A stretch of 64,000 nt of DNA from G965220825 sp965220825 (GTDB taxonomy: Bacteria > Pseudomonadota > Alphaproteobacteria > UBA828), in contig OZ244839.1 in NCBI GenBank assembly GCA_965220825.1, forward strand, positions 3,162,001 to 3,226,000, in the 5' to 3' direction. This document shows positions 17,043-25,621 of this stretch, piece after piece. The translations under genes were made by a program, and so were the position numbers. How positions within the stretch are numbered: the stretch's first letter is position 1; every line of letters begins with the position of its first letter. A model generated the notes under the pieces. The model was given only the letters and a program-made list of their open reading frames with translations. It was not told where the DNA came from and made no database searches.

Positions 17043-18587
17043 GTGAGCTGGCGCGAGGAGGCGGCGGAGCTCGCACGAAAGCGGTCGCTCGCCAAGGCGC
17101 AGGGCGGTGCGGAGGCGGTCGCGCGCCAGCATGGGAGAGGCCGGCTCACCATACGGGAGCGCATCGCGGCGCTGGTCGATCCCGACTCCTTCCGGGAGGT
17201 GGGCGCTGCGGCCGGCGATGCGGAGCGGGATGCGGAGGGCCGGCTCACCGGCTTTGCGCCGGCCAATTTCGTGCTCGGCTTCGGTGCGGTGGACGGGCGG
17301 CGCTGCGTGGTGGGCGGGGAGGACTTCACCCTCAAGGGCGGCTCCCCCAACGAGGCGGGCCTGCGCAAGAGCGTCTATGCCGAGGAGCTCGCCTGCACCC
17401 ACCGCGTGCCCCTGGTGCGCCTCCATGAGGGTGCGGGCGGCAGCGTGACCGGCCCCGGCGGCCGGACGGCGGGGCCTCCCGTCTACGCGCCGCCGCGCTT
17501 CCGGTCGGTGGCACGCGCCATGGCGACGGTGCCGGTCGCCGCCGCCGCTCTCGGCGCGGTCGCGGGGCTGCCGGCCTCTCGCCTGGTCGCCTCCCATTTC
17601 TCGGTGATGACGCAGGCCTCCCAGGTGCTGGTGGCGGGCCCCGCGCTGGTGGAGCGCGCGCTCCGCAAGCGGCCTACCAAGGAGGCCCTCGGCGGCCCGG
17701 ACGTCCATGCGCGGAACGGCGTCGTCGATGCGCTGGTCGAGGACGAGGCGGCGGCCTTCGCCGCGATCCGCCGCTTCCTCTCCTATCTGCCTTCCAATGT
17801 GTGGGAGCTTCCGCCCGTCGCACCCGCCACCGACCCGGCAGAGCGCCGCGCCGAGGAGCTGATCGAGATCGTGCCGCGCAACCGCCGCCGGCTCTATGAC
17901 ATGCGGCGCATCCTTGCCCTGGTCTTCGACAGGGATTCCTTCTTCGAGATGGGCGCGCTCCACGGGCGTGGCCTGATTACCGGGTTGGCGCGGCTCTCGG
18001 GGCATCCGGTCGGCGTGCTGGCCAATGACTGCCGGCATCTCGCCGGCGCCATGACCGCCGACGGCGCGCGGAAGACCCGGCGGTTCATCGAGCTCTGCGA
18101 CAGCTTCCACCTGCCCGTGGTGACCCTGGTGGACGAGCCCGGCTTCATGATCGGGACCGAGGCGGAGCAGGCCGGCACCATCCGCTACGGCACCGCCGCC
18201 GTGCTGGCGGCCGCGAGCAGCACGGTGCCCTGGGCCTCGGTGATCGTGCGCAAGGCCCATGGCGTCGCGGCGGCCGCTCATTTCGGGCCGGACGCCTATG
18301 TGCTCGCCTGGCCCTCCGCCGAGATGGGCGCGCTGCCGGTGGAAGGCGGCGTGGCGGTGGCCTTCGGCCGCCAGATCGCGGCGGCCCCCGACCCCGCCGA
18401 GGAGCGCCGGCGGCTGGAGGAGGCCATGCTGGCCCGCCAGTCGCCGGAGCCCCGCGCCGAATCCTTCTCGATCCACGAGGCCATCGACCCGCGCGAGACC
18501 CGCCCCCTCCTCTGCGACTGGATCGAGCGCGTGGCACCCCTGCTGCACCACCTCACCGGCCCGACCCGCTTCCCGGTCCGCCCGTGA
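17043..18587 (+). CDS. Acyl-CoA carboxylase carboxyltransferase (beta) subunit
   Basis: A 514-residue carboxyl_trans-domain protein, the length of propionyl- and methylcrotonyl-CoA carboxylase beta chains. The N-half has G-R-G-R-L-T-I-R-E-R-I-A-A-L-V-D, F-T-L-K-G-G-S and H-E-G-A-G-G-S. The C-half has A-N-D-C-R-H-L-A-G-A-M, L-V-D-E-P-G-F-M-I-G and A-Y-V-L-A-W-P-S-A-E-M-G, which form the two oxyanion holes. It would accept CO2 from carboxybiotin and transfer it to an acyl-CoA, or run in reverse. No biotin carboxylase or biotin-carrier gene is in the window. GTG 17043 is the only start near the upstream stop. The pairing with a CoA-transferase rather than an alpha subunit is unusual. Confidence 0.87.
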   Translation: MSWREEAAELARKRSLAKAQGGAEAVARQHGRGRLTIRERIAALVDPDSFREVGAAAGDAERDAEGRLTGFAPANFVLGFGAVDGRRCVVGGEDFTLKGGSPNEAGLRKSVYAEELACTHRVPLVRLHEGAGGSVTGPGGRTAGPPVYAPPRFRSVARAMATVPVAAAALGAVAGLPASRLVASHFSVMTQASQVLVAGPALVERALRKRPTKEALGGPDVHARNGVVDALVEDEAAAFAAIRRFLSYLPSNVWELPPVAPATDPAERRAEELIEIVPRNRRRLYDMRRILALVFDRDSFFEMGALHGRGLITGLARLSGHPVGVLANDCRHLAGAMTADGARKTRRFIELCDSFHLPVVTLVDEPGFMIGTEAEQAGTIRYGTAAVLAAASSTVPWASVIVRKAHGVAAAAHFGPDAYVLAWPSAEMGALPVEGGVAVAFGRQIAAAPDPAEERRRLEEAMLARQSPEPRAESFSIHEAIDPRETRPLLCDWIERVAPLLHHLTGPTRFPVRP

Positions 18588-18764
18588 CCCGCGACGGGGA
18601 TCGCACCGGATAGCGGGGCCGGTACGCGGGCGGCATTTCATTAGGCGTTGCGGTACTAGCCCAAATGCGGGGTGGCCCATCCGCATGAGATCGCCGATGG
18701 TTTCGCGGCTTTTCCGAGACGGTCATCGTGTGACAGTTTGACCGCCTCCGCGCCGCCCCACCCC

Positions 18765-19256
18765 TCACGGCACCCGGTACATGAAGTAGGTGCCGGGTGG
18801 GACGGTGGGGGGGAGGGGCTCGGCGGGCCAGGGTACGGTGGTCAGTGCGCGGTCGGTCGCGACGATGGTGCCGGGCCGGGCCATTGGTGCGAGCGCGGGG
18901 CCGAGCCAGGCGGCGAGTGCCGCGTCGCGGTCCGCCCAGGCGGTGCCGAAATCGCCGTGGATCAGTGCCGCGGTGCGGCCGATGCGCGCCTTCAGGTTCG
19001 GCACCGTCTCCTCGAACCGGCCCAGCACCATGTGGCTGTCGTCGGGGATACAGGCCGGGTGGGCCGCAACTTGGCGGTCGAGTACGAAAATCTCGCGGTC
19101 GGGCAGCCGCTTGCGAAGGTGGTCGTAGGTCCGCCCGTTGCCGAGGCCGAGTTCGAGCACGACGCCGGGGATGTGCGCGATGCGTTCGGCGGCGGCGTCC
19201 AGGCAGTCCCGCTGCGCCGTCACGCGCACGATCATCGCTTCCAGTCGGGTCTGCAT
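18765..19256 (-). CDS. Small class I SAM-dependent methyltransferase
   Basis: A 163-residue single-domain protein. Motif I is V-V-L-E-L-G-L-G-N-G-R-T-Y (about residues 31-43). An acidic strand-end residue follows in I-F-V-L-D-R-Q, and L-I-H-G-D-F-G-T-A is the motif IV-like segment. ATG 19254-19256 is chosen because the family-like sequence starts there; the frame is open for another 1.4 kb upstream, but that part is antisense to the peptide-binding protein gene. There is no substrate-recognition domain, so the target is unknown. It ends in T-Y-F-M-Y-R-V-P. It is divergent from the ABC-glycosyltransferase operon (157 bases between starts). Confidence 0.72.
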   Translation of the reverse strand: MQTRLEAMIVRVTAQRDCLDAAAERIAHIPGVVLELGLGNGRTYDHLRKRLPDREIFVLDRQVAAHPACIPDDSHMVLGRFEETVPNLKARIGRTAALIHGDFGTAWADRDAALAAWLGPALAPMARPGTIVATDRALTTVPWPAEPLPPTVPPGTYFMYRVP

Positions 19257-19412
19257 GAGGCCGCGTCTTTCCGTCCGTCGCCGTGCTCGGCGCCCATTGT
19301 AGCCCTTGTCCCCGGGGCGGTGCGAAAACCGGCCGTTTCGCTCGGTGCGCGGCGGCGATAGTCTCGGCGGAAAGGTGGCAGGCGAGGAGGGCGGCGTGAG
19401 GCTCCGTATCCC

Positions 19413-21317
19413 ATGAGGGCGCTGGCGGCGCTTGCCTGCGCGGGGCTCGCGCTCTGGGCCGTGCCGGCGGCGGCAGGCGCCTATGTCGAGCCGCCTTATT
19501 TTGAGGCGCGGGTGGCGGCCGGTGCGCTTCCGCCGGTGGCGGAACGGCTGCCGGAGACGCCGCGCGTGGTGGCGATGGAGGGCACGCGCCGGCAGATCGG
19601 GCGTCATGGCGGGCGCTGGCGGATGCTGATCCACCGTGCCAAGGACGTGAAGATGTTCGCGGTCTATGGCTACGCCCGGCTCCTGTGCTACGACGAGAGC
19701 CTGATGCTGGTCCCCGACATCGCCGAGGAGGTGACGGTCGAACAGGGGCGCATCTTCACCATCCGGCTCCGCAAGGGCCACAGATGGTCCGACGGCCATC
19801 CCTTCACGGCGGAGGACTTCCGCTACTACTGGGAGGATGTCGCGAACCACCCGGAGCTCTCTCCCTCCGGGCCGCCGCGCGCCATGCTGGCCGGCGGGCG
19901 GCCGCCGGTCTTCGAGGTCCTCGACGAACGGACCGTCCGCTACAGCTGGTCGGAGGCAAACCCCTTCTTCCTGCCCGCGCTCGCCGAGGCCGCGCCGCTC
20001 TATATCTACCGCCCGGCGCACTATCTCAGACACTTCCACGCCCGCTACGGTGCCGAAGCGCCGGAGGTGGGCGAAGGGGGTGCGCTGGTGCGGAGCTGGG
20101 CGGCCGAGCACAACCGGCTCGACAATCTCTACCGGTTCGACAACCCGGATCTCCCGACGCTCCAACCCTGGGTCAACGGCACGCGCCCGCCGGCGGTGCG
20201 CTTCGTGGGCGTGCGCAATCCCTATTTCCACCGCGTGGATCCCGAGGGGCGTCAACTCCCCTATATCGACGAGGTCGCCATGACCGTCGCCGACGGCAAG
20301 CTGATCCCCGCGAAGTCCGGCGCGGGCGAGGTGGACCTTCAGGTGCGGAGCCTGGGCTTCGGCGACTACACCTTCCTCAAGGAAGGGGAGGAGCGGCACG
20401 ATTTCGACGTGCGGCTCTGGCGCACCGCACCCGGCGCCCATCTCGCGCTCTTCCCCAATCTCAATGTGGCCGACGAAGGCTGGCGGGCGCTGTTCCATGA
20501 CGTGCGCTTCCGCCGGGCGCTCTCCCTCGGTGTCGACCGCCACGAGATCAACCAGATCATGTATTACGGCCTCGGCCTCGAACGGAACAACACGGTGCTC
20601 CCCGAAAGCCCGCTCTACAGGCCGGCCTATGGCGAGAAATGGGCCCGGCACGCCCCCCAAGAGGCCAACCGGCTGCTGGACGAGATGGGGCTCCTAGGGC
20701 GCGACGACGACGGCATCCGGCTGATGCCGGACGGCAGGCCGCTGGAAATCATCGTGGAAACCGCGGGCGAGGACACCGAACAGGCGGATATTCTCGAGCT
20801 GGTGCGCGACGGTTGGAAGAAGCTCGGCATCGCGCTCTTCACCAAGCCCCTGCAGCGCGAGATGTTTCGCAACCGGGTTTTCTCGGGTCTCACCCAGATG
20901 TCGATCTGGAGCGGTTACGAAAACGGGATCCCGACACCCGACATGAGCCCCGAGGAGTTCGCGCCGACCCGCCAGATGGGTCTGCAATGGCCCCGCTGGG
21001 GGCAGTATCACGAGACCTCGGGCGAGTCCGGGGAGCCGCCGGACCTTGCGGACGCCCGGCGCCTGCTTGCGCTCTACCGGGCCTGGACGGCGGCTGGCAC
21101 CCGTGACGCGCGCGCACGCATCTGGCACGAAATGTTGGAAATTCACGCGGACGGCGTGTTCACCATCGGCCTCATCAGCGGCGTGCTCCAGCCCGTTCTG
21201 GTCGCCAACGCCTTGCGCAACGTCCCCGAAGAGGCCTTTTTCAACTGGAATCCCGGCGCGCATTTGGGCATCTACATGCCGGATACGTTCTGGTTCGACC
21301 GCGGAGCCGGCGGCTGA
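19413..21317 (+). CDS. Peptide/nickel-type ABC transporter substrate-binding protein (family 5)
   Basis: A 634-residue SBP_bac_5 protein with a Sec signal peptide: M-R-A-L-A-A-L-A-C-A-G-L and cleavage probably after A-A-A near residue 22. Characteristic blocks are R-L-R-K-G-H-R-W-S-D-G-H-P-F-T-A-E-D-F near residue 115, V-R-F-R-R-A-L-S-L-G-V-D-R near 365, and a C-terminal W-F-D-R. At over 600 residues it belongs to the long subgroup found with DppB/DppC-like permeases in Alphaproteobacteria. The next two genes, starting 31 bases later, encode a glycosyltransferase and a methyltransferase rather than transporter parts; the permeases come after those. The ligand could be an oligopeptide, an opine or a glycosylated small molecule. 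Confidence 0.88.
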   Translation: MRALAALACAGLALWAVPAAAGAYVEPPYFEARVAAGALPPVAERLPETPRVVAMEGTRRQIGRHGGRWRMLIHRAKDVKMFAVYGYARLLCYDESLMLVPDIAEEVTVEQGRIFTIRLRKGHRWSDGHPFTAEDFRYYWEDVANHPELSPSGPPRAMLAGGRPPVFEVLDERTVRYSWSEANPFFLPALAEAAPLYIYRPAHYLRHFHARYGAEAPEVGEGGALVRSWAAEHNRLDNLYRFDNPDLPTLQPWVNGTRPPAVRFVGVRNPYFHRVDPEGRQLPYIDEVAMTVADGKLIPAKSGAGEVDLQVRSLGFGDYTFLKEGEERHDFDVRLWRTAPGAHLALFPNLNVADEGWRALFHDVRFRRALSLGVDRHEINQIMYYGLGLERNNTVLPESPLYRPAYGEKWARHAPQEANRLLDEMGLLGRDDDGIRLMPDGRPLEIIVETAGEDTEQADILELVRDGWKKLGIALFTKPLQREMFRNRVFSGLTQMSIWSGYENGIPTPDMSPEEFAPTRQMGLQWPRWGQYHETSGESGEPPDLADARRLLALYRAWTAAGTRDARARIWHEMLEIHADGVFTIGLISGVLQPVLVANALRNVPEEAFFNWNPGAHLGIYMPDTFWFDRGAGG

Positions 21318-21348
21318 GCGCCCCGGCCGGCAGCGGCATGAGGAGCAC

Positions 21349-22602
21349 ATGGTAGACGGCAGAAGTGCGCGGATTCTCATCTACAGCCACGACAGCTTCG
21401 GGCTGGGCCATCTCCGGCGTTGTCGCGCCATCGCCCATCACCTGGTGGCCCGGCACAAGAACCTCTCGGTGCTGATCCTCTCGGGCTCGCCCATCATCGG
21501 CAGTTTCGACTTCCGCGCCCGTGTGGATTTCGTCCGCGTGCCGGGCGTGGTGAAGCTCCGGAACGGCGAATACACCTCGCTCAGCCTCCACTTGGACATC
21601 GAGGACACGCTCACGCTCCGCGGCTCCATCATCAAGCACACGGCGAACGTGTTCGCCCCGGACGTCTTCATCGTGGACAAGGAGCCCACGGGGCTGCGCG
21701 GCGAGGTGCGCGAAACCCTGGAAGCGCTCAAGGCGCGCGGCACGCGGCTCGTGCTGGGCCTGCGCGACGTGATCGACGACCCCGTATTGCTCGCGCCCGA
21801 GTGGCGCAGCAAGAACATCCTTCCCGTGGTGCGCGATCTCTATGACGAGATCTGGGTCTACGGGCTGCCGCAGATATGGGATCCGCTGGAAGGCATGGAC
21901 CTGCCCGAGGCGGTGCGGCGCAAGACGGTCTTCACGGGCTACCTGCCCCGCGAGGTGGGAACGGTCGCCGCCGCGCTCCCCGAACCCGGCATCGCGCGCC
22001 GTCCCTTCATCCTGGTGACGCCTGGCGGCGGCGGCGACGGGGAGAAGCTGGTGGACTGGGTGTTGCGCGCCTACGAGGTCGACCCGCTGCTCCCCTATCC
22101 CGCGCTCGTCGTGCTCGGGCCCTTCATGGCGCCCGAAGCGCGGGCGGACTTCACCGCACGGGCGCAGGCGCTGGACCGGGTGGACGCCATCACCTTCGAA
22201 CCCCGGCTCGAGCGGCTGATGAGCGAGGCGGCGGGCGTCGTCGCCATGGGTGGCTACAACACCTTCTGCGAGATTCTCTCGCTCGACAAGCGGGCGCTCA
22301 TCGTGCCCCGCCAGGTGCCGCGGCTGGAGCAGAAGATCAGGGCCATGCGGGCCGAAGAGTTCGGTCTGGTCCGCGTTCTGTTGGACGACGGCGAACGGGC
22401 GGCCGGCGCCATGGCCGCGGCACTTCGTGCCATGCCGGCACAGAAACGCCCGAGGGACGTGGTGATCCCCGGCCTTCTCGAAGGTCTCGAAAATGTCGAT
22501 CGGCTGATCGCCCCCTGGCTGCGGCAGGCGCCCGCGCGGGAGCCGAGCGCCGATGTGGTGCCCGTGGCGGCGGCCGGGGGGCCGCCGATCCGGCGCCGAT
22601 GA
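21349..22602 (+). CDS. MurG-like glycosyltransferase (GT28-type fold)
   Basis: A 417-residue two-domain GT-B protein. The N-domain begins I-L-I-Y-S-H-D-S-F-G-L-G-H-L-R-R-C (residues 9-25), the glycine-rich loop of MurG/UGT-like enzymes. The C-domain carries V-T-P-G-G-G-G-D-G-E-K near residue 225 and G-G-Y-N-T-F-C-E-I-L near 302, the donor-binding loop. No signal or membrane helix is seen, so it is cytoplasmic or peripheral. It differs from true MurG in length and context (no division genes nearby). ATG 21349 follows GAGGAGC. It overlaps the methyltransferase gene by four bases (ATGA). It may glycosylate the molecule handled by the flanking ABC proteins. Confidence 0.78.
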   Translation: MVDGRSARILIYSHDSFGLGHLRRCRAIAHHLVARHKNLSVLILSGSPIIGSFDFRARVDFVRVPGVVKLRNGEYTSLSLHLDIEDTLTLRGSIIKHTANVFAPDVFIVDKEPTGLRGEVRETLEALKARGTRLVLGLRDVIDDPVLLAPEWRSKNILPVVRDLYDEIWVYGLPQIWDPLEGMDLPEAVRRKTVFTGYLPREVGTVAAALPEPGIARRPFILVTPGGGGDGEKLVDWVLRAYEVDPLLPYPALVVLGPFMAPEARADFTARAQALDRVDAITFEPRLERLMSEAAGVVAMGGYNTFCEILSLDKRALIVPRQVPRLEQKIRAMRAEEFGLVRVLLDDGERAAGAMAAALRAMPAQKRPRDVVIPGLLEGLENVDRLIAPWLRQAPAREPSADVVPVAAAGGPPIRRR

Positions 22603-23378
22603 CCGCCGGCCCCCTCAAGCGGCTTGCGTTCCGCTTCGGCTACGACCTCACCTTCCGCAAGCTGCCCCAGTGGGACAAGCGCCGGCGGGAACGCGCGATC
22701 CCCCGCGACATGGAGCCCGCGTTCGTCGCCCTCTGCGAGCGCGCCCAAGCCTATACCCTTACCTCCGTCGAGTGCCTCTACGCCCTCTACCAGGCGGTGC
22801 GCTACGTCCACGAACACCGGGTGCCGGGCGATTTCGTGGAATGCGGTGTGTGGCGGGGGGGCAGCGCGATGATGATGGCGCTCGCCCTCGACGCGGCGGG
22901 CGATCGGTCGCGCAAGATCTATCTCTACGACACCTTCAAGGGCATGGTCCGGCCCGAAGCGGTGGACAGGCGATCCCGCGACGGTGCGGAGCAGCTCTCC
23001 CGCTGGGAGGCGTTCGACCGGGGCGACCACAATGAATGGGCCTATGCGCCGGTGGAGGAGGTGCGCCGAAACATGGCGTCCACCGGCTACCCGGAGGACC
23101 GCATCGTCCTGGTGGAGGGCGACGTGACGGAGACTCTACCGCGCATTGCGCCTGCGCGTATCGCCCTCCTGCGGCTCGACACCGACTGGTACCGCTCCAC
23201 CTATCACGAACTGGTGCATCTGCACCCGCTGCTGGTGCGGAACGGCGTGCTCATCGTGGACGACTACGGCGCCTATGACGGCGCTCGAGAGGCGACGGAT
23301 CGATATTTCGCGGAAATCGGAAGCCCGGTATTTCTCGGGCGCATCGACACCGCCGCCCGGATCGCCATCAAGGCCTGA
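22599..23378 (+). CDS. TylF/MycF-type O-methyltransferase
   Basis: A 259-residue protein of the macrocin-O-methyltransferase family. F-V-E-C-G-V-W-R-G-G-S is the SAM loop (residues 79-89). Y-L-Y-D-T-F-K-G-M follows with D111. R-L-D-T-D-W-Y-R-S-T (192-201) and V-D-D-Y-G-A-Y-D-G-A-R (220-230) supply the aspartates that bind Mg2+ in TylF/MycF. Characterised members methylate sugar hydroxyls, often on glycosylated antibiotics, though many homologues act in cell-surface sugar modification. ATG 22599 overlaps the glycosyltransferase stop, so the pair is translationally coupled. The adjacent glycosyltransferase fits a glycosylate-then-methylate step. Confidence 0.85.
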   Translation: MTAGPLKRLAFRFGYDLTFRKLPQWDKRRRERAIPRDMEPAFVALCERAQAYTLTSVECLYALYQAVRYVHEHRVPGDFVECGVWRGGSAMMMALALDAAGDRSRKIYLYDTFKGMVRPEAVDRRSRDGAEQLSRWEAFDRGDHNEWAYAPVEEVRRNMASTGYPEDRIVLVEGDVTETLPRIAPARIALLRLDTDWYRSTYHELVHLHPLLVRNGVLIVDDYGAYDGAREATDRYFAEIGSPVFLGRIDTAARIAIKA

Positions 23379-23430
23379 CGGTGCGCGGGCCGCCACCAAC
23401 GCGCCGGTCCCGTCTCGCGGAGCATGGGCC

Positions 23431-24429
23431 GTGCTGACCTTCCTCATCCGGCGCGTGCTCATCGCCATCCCGACGCTGATCGCAATCAGCGCGCTGGTCT
23501 TCATCATCATTCAGCTTCCGCCGGGCGATTATCTCAGTACCTATATCGCCGAGCTCGAGGCGCAGGGCGAAGGCGCCAATGTCGAGAAGATCGAGTTCCT
23601 GCGCCAGCAATACGGCCTCGACCGGCCGCTGGTCGAGCAATATGGATATTGGCTCTTCGGCCTGCTTCAGGGCGATCTGGGCTATTCGTTCGAATACAAC
23701 CTGCCGGTCTCCGAGATCGTGGAGGACCGCCTCCTGCTCACCTTCATCGTCTCGTTCGTGACGATCCTGTTCACCTGGGCGGTCTCCTTCCCCATCGGCG
23801 TCTATTCCGCGACCCATCAATATAGCTGGGGCGATCACGGGCTGACCTTCCTCGGCTTTCTGGGGCTCGCCACGCCGAACTTCCTGCTGGCGCTGGTGCT
23901 GCTCTATGTCGCCAATGTGGCTTTCGGCACCTCCATCGGCGGGCTGATGGACCCCGCCTATCTGGGCGAGCCATGGAGTCTCGGGAAGCTCGCTTCCGTT
24001 CTCGAGCATCTCTGGGTGCCCGTCGTGGTGATCGGCACCTCGGGCACCGCCGGCATGATCCGCAGGCTGCGCGCAAATCTGCTGGACGAGCTGCAGAAGC
24101 AATATGTCGTCACCGGGCGTGCCAAGGGGCTCTCGCCCAGGCGGCTGCTGCTGAAATACCCGGTCCGCATGGCGCTCAATCCCTTTATCGGGGATATCGG
24201 CAACCTGCTGCCTCAAGTGATCTCCGGCGCCGCCATCGTCTCGGTGGTGCTGTCGCTGCCGACCACGGGCCCCATGCTTCTCGATGCGCTGCGCGCGCAA
24301 GACATGTATCTCGCAGGCTCGTTCCTGATGTTCATGGCATTTCTGACGGTGATCGGGGTCTTCGTCTCCGATGTGGCGCTTGCGCTGCTGGACCCGCGCA
24401 TCCGCCTGACGGGGGGCGTTACCCGATGA
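23431..24429 (+). CDS. Dipeptide/oligopeptide-type ABC permease, DppB class
   Basis: A 332-residue permease. GTG 23431 starts at V-L-T-F-L-I-R-R-V-L-I-A-I-P-T-L, the canonical DppB first helix. The nearby ATG 23424 is in another frame. Q-L-P-P-G-D-Y and the R-x-x-Y-G-L-D-R-P-L-V-x-Q-Y segment precede the core. The EAA-like loop includes Y-V-V-T-G-R-A-K-G-L-S with L-K-Y-P-V-R-M-A-L-N-P. Its stop overlaps the DppC start (ATGA at 24426-24429). It follows the TylF-like gene by 52 bases in the same direction. Confidence 0.9.
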   Translation: MLTFLIRRVLIAIPTLIAISALVFIIIQLPPGDYLSTYIAELEAQGEGANVEKIEFLRQQYGLDRPLVEQYGYWLFGLLQGDLGYSFEYNLPVSEIVEDRLLLTFIVSFVTILFTWAVSFPIGVYSATHQYSWGDHGLTFLGFLGLATPNFLLALVLLYVANVAFGTSIGGLMDPAYLGEPWSLGKLASVLEHLWVPVVVIGTSGTAGMIRRLRANLLDELQKQYVVTGRAKGLSPRRLLLKYPVRMALNPFIGDIGNLLPQVISGAAIVSVVLSLPTTGPMLLDALRAQDMYLAGSFLMFMAFLTVIGVFVSDVALALLDPRIRLTGGVTR

Positions 24430-25592
24430 CGGACCGCGAGGATCGCGCCACGCCGCATTACGTCTCCCGCGAGCCGTTCGACCCCTATTCCGTGGAGGCG
24501 CTGACGCCTGAGCAGGAGCGCTTCTACATGGCGTCCCAGTGGCGCATGATGTGGTGGAAGCTGAAGCGCCACCGCATCGCCGTGGCTGCCGGGATATTCC
24601 TTCTCGTCGTCTATTTCACGATTCTGATCAGCGAGTTTCTCTCGCCCTACAACCTTCATTCGCGCCATGTGGATTCCATCTACGCGCCGCCCCAGGCGGT
24701 GCAGATCTTCCACAAGGGCGAGCTGCGCGCGCCCTTCGTCTACGGCTATACCGCAAGCCTCGATCTCGAGAACCTGAAACGGGTCTATGTGCGGGACGAA
24801 AGCCGGATCCATACCATTCGCTGGTTTTGCCAGGGGGACCCTTACGAGTTCTGGGGCCTGGTGGAAATGCGCTTTCATTTCTTCTGCCCGGCGGAGGGCG
24901 GCACGCTCTTTCTGCTCGGGACGGACCGCTTGGGTCGCGACATTCTTTCCCGCATTCTTCACGGCGCGCGCATTTCGCTGACCGTCGGGCTGATCGGTAT
25001 CGCGATCAGCTTCTCTTTGGGCCTCGTGCTGGGCGGGATCTCCGGCTATTACGGCGGCTGGGTGGACTCGATCATCCAGCGCGTCATCGAGGTGATCCGC
25101 TCCTTCCCGGAGCTTCCGCTGTGGATGGCGCTCTCGGCGGCACTGCCGGTGACCTGGTCGCCGATCCTGATCTATTTCGGCATCACCATCATCCTCGGGC
25201 TCATCGATTGGACGGGGCTCGCGCGCGCCGTACGCTCCAAGCTGCTGGCGCTCCGGGAGGAGGACTTCGCCACCGCCGCCATGCTGATGGGCGCACCGGG
25301 GCGGCGGATCGTGGCGCGACATCTGATCCCGAGCTTCATGAGCCATCTGATCGCGTCGGCCACCCTTTCCGTCCCCTCCATGATCCTGGGGGAGACCGCG
25401 CTTTCATTCCTGGGGCTCGGTCTGCGTCCGCCGATCACCAGTTGGGGCGTGTTGCTGAACGAGGCGCAGAACATCAACGCCGTGGCGCTCTACCCCTGGC
25501 TCATGCTGCCCGTGGTTCCCGTGATCCTGGTGGTGCTCGCCTTCAACTTCCTCGGCGACGGCCTCCGGGACGCCGCCGACCCCTACAGGTAG
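24426..25592 (+). CDS. Dipeptide/oligopeptide-type ABC permease, DppC class
   Basis: A 388-residue permease, longer than E. coli DppC (about 300). After the first helix (residues 56-74) it has an extra periplasmic segment of about 100 residues, up to L-L-G-T-D-R-L-G-R-D-I-L-S-R, where the conserved transporter core begins. The coupling loop E-E-D-F-A-T-A-A-M-L-M-G-A and L-I-P-S-F are intact. The C-terminus L-G-D-G-L-R-D-A-A-D-P is the family ending. Long DppC versions like this usually pair with long family-5 binding proteins, as here. No DppD/DppF ATPase follows; the operon ends at a shared inverted repeat. Confidence 0.9.
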   Translation: MTDREDRATPHYVSREPFDPYSVEALTPEQERFYMASQWRMMWWKLKRHRIAVAAGIFLLVVYFTILISEFLSPYNLHSRHVDSIYAPPQAVQIFHKGELRAPFVYGYTASLDLENLKRVYVRDESRIHTIRWFCQGDPYEFWGLVEMRFHFFCPAEGGTLFLLGTDRLGRDILSRILHGARISLTVGLIGIAISFSLGLVLGGISGYYGGWVDSIIQRVIEVIRSFPELPLWMALSAALPVTWSPILIYFGITIILGLIDWTGLARAVRSKLLALREEDFATAAMLMGAPGRRIVARHLIPSFMSHLIASATLSVPSMILGETALSFLGLGLRPPITSWGVLLNEAQNINAVALYPWLMLPVVPVILVVLAFNFLGDGLRDAADPYR

Positions 25593-25621
25593 CCCGCAGT
25601 CGGAAAAGCGCGCCGGGCTAC
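25589..25621. terminator. Candidate bidirectional terminator hairpin between convergent genes
   Basis: GTAGCCCG (25589-25596) and CGGGCTAC (25614-25621) are perfect 8-base inverted repeats around a 17-base loop. The TAG stops of both convergent genes lie inside the arms. No T-run follows on either strand. Confidence 0.42.

Noticed and set aside
19257..20660. Long upstream extension of the small methyltransferase gene
   Set aside because: The extra 468 codons are antisense to the peptide-binding protein gene; methyltransferase similarity starts at 19256.
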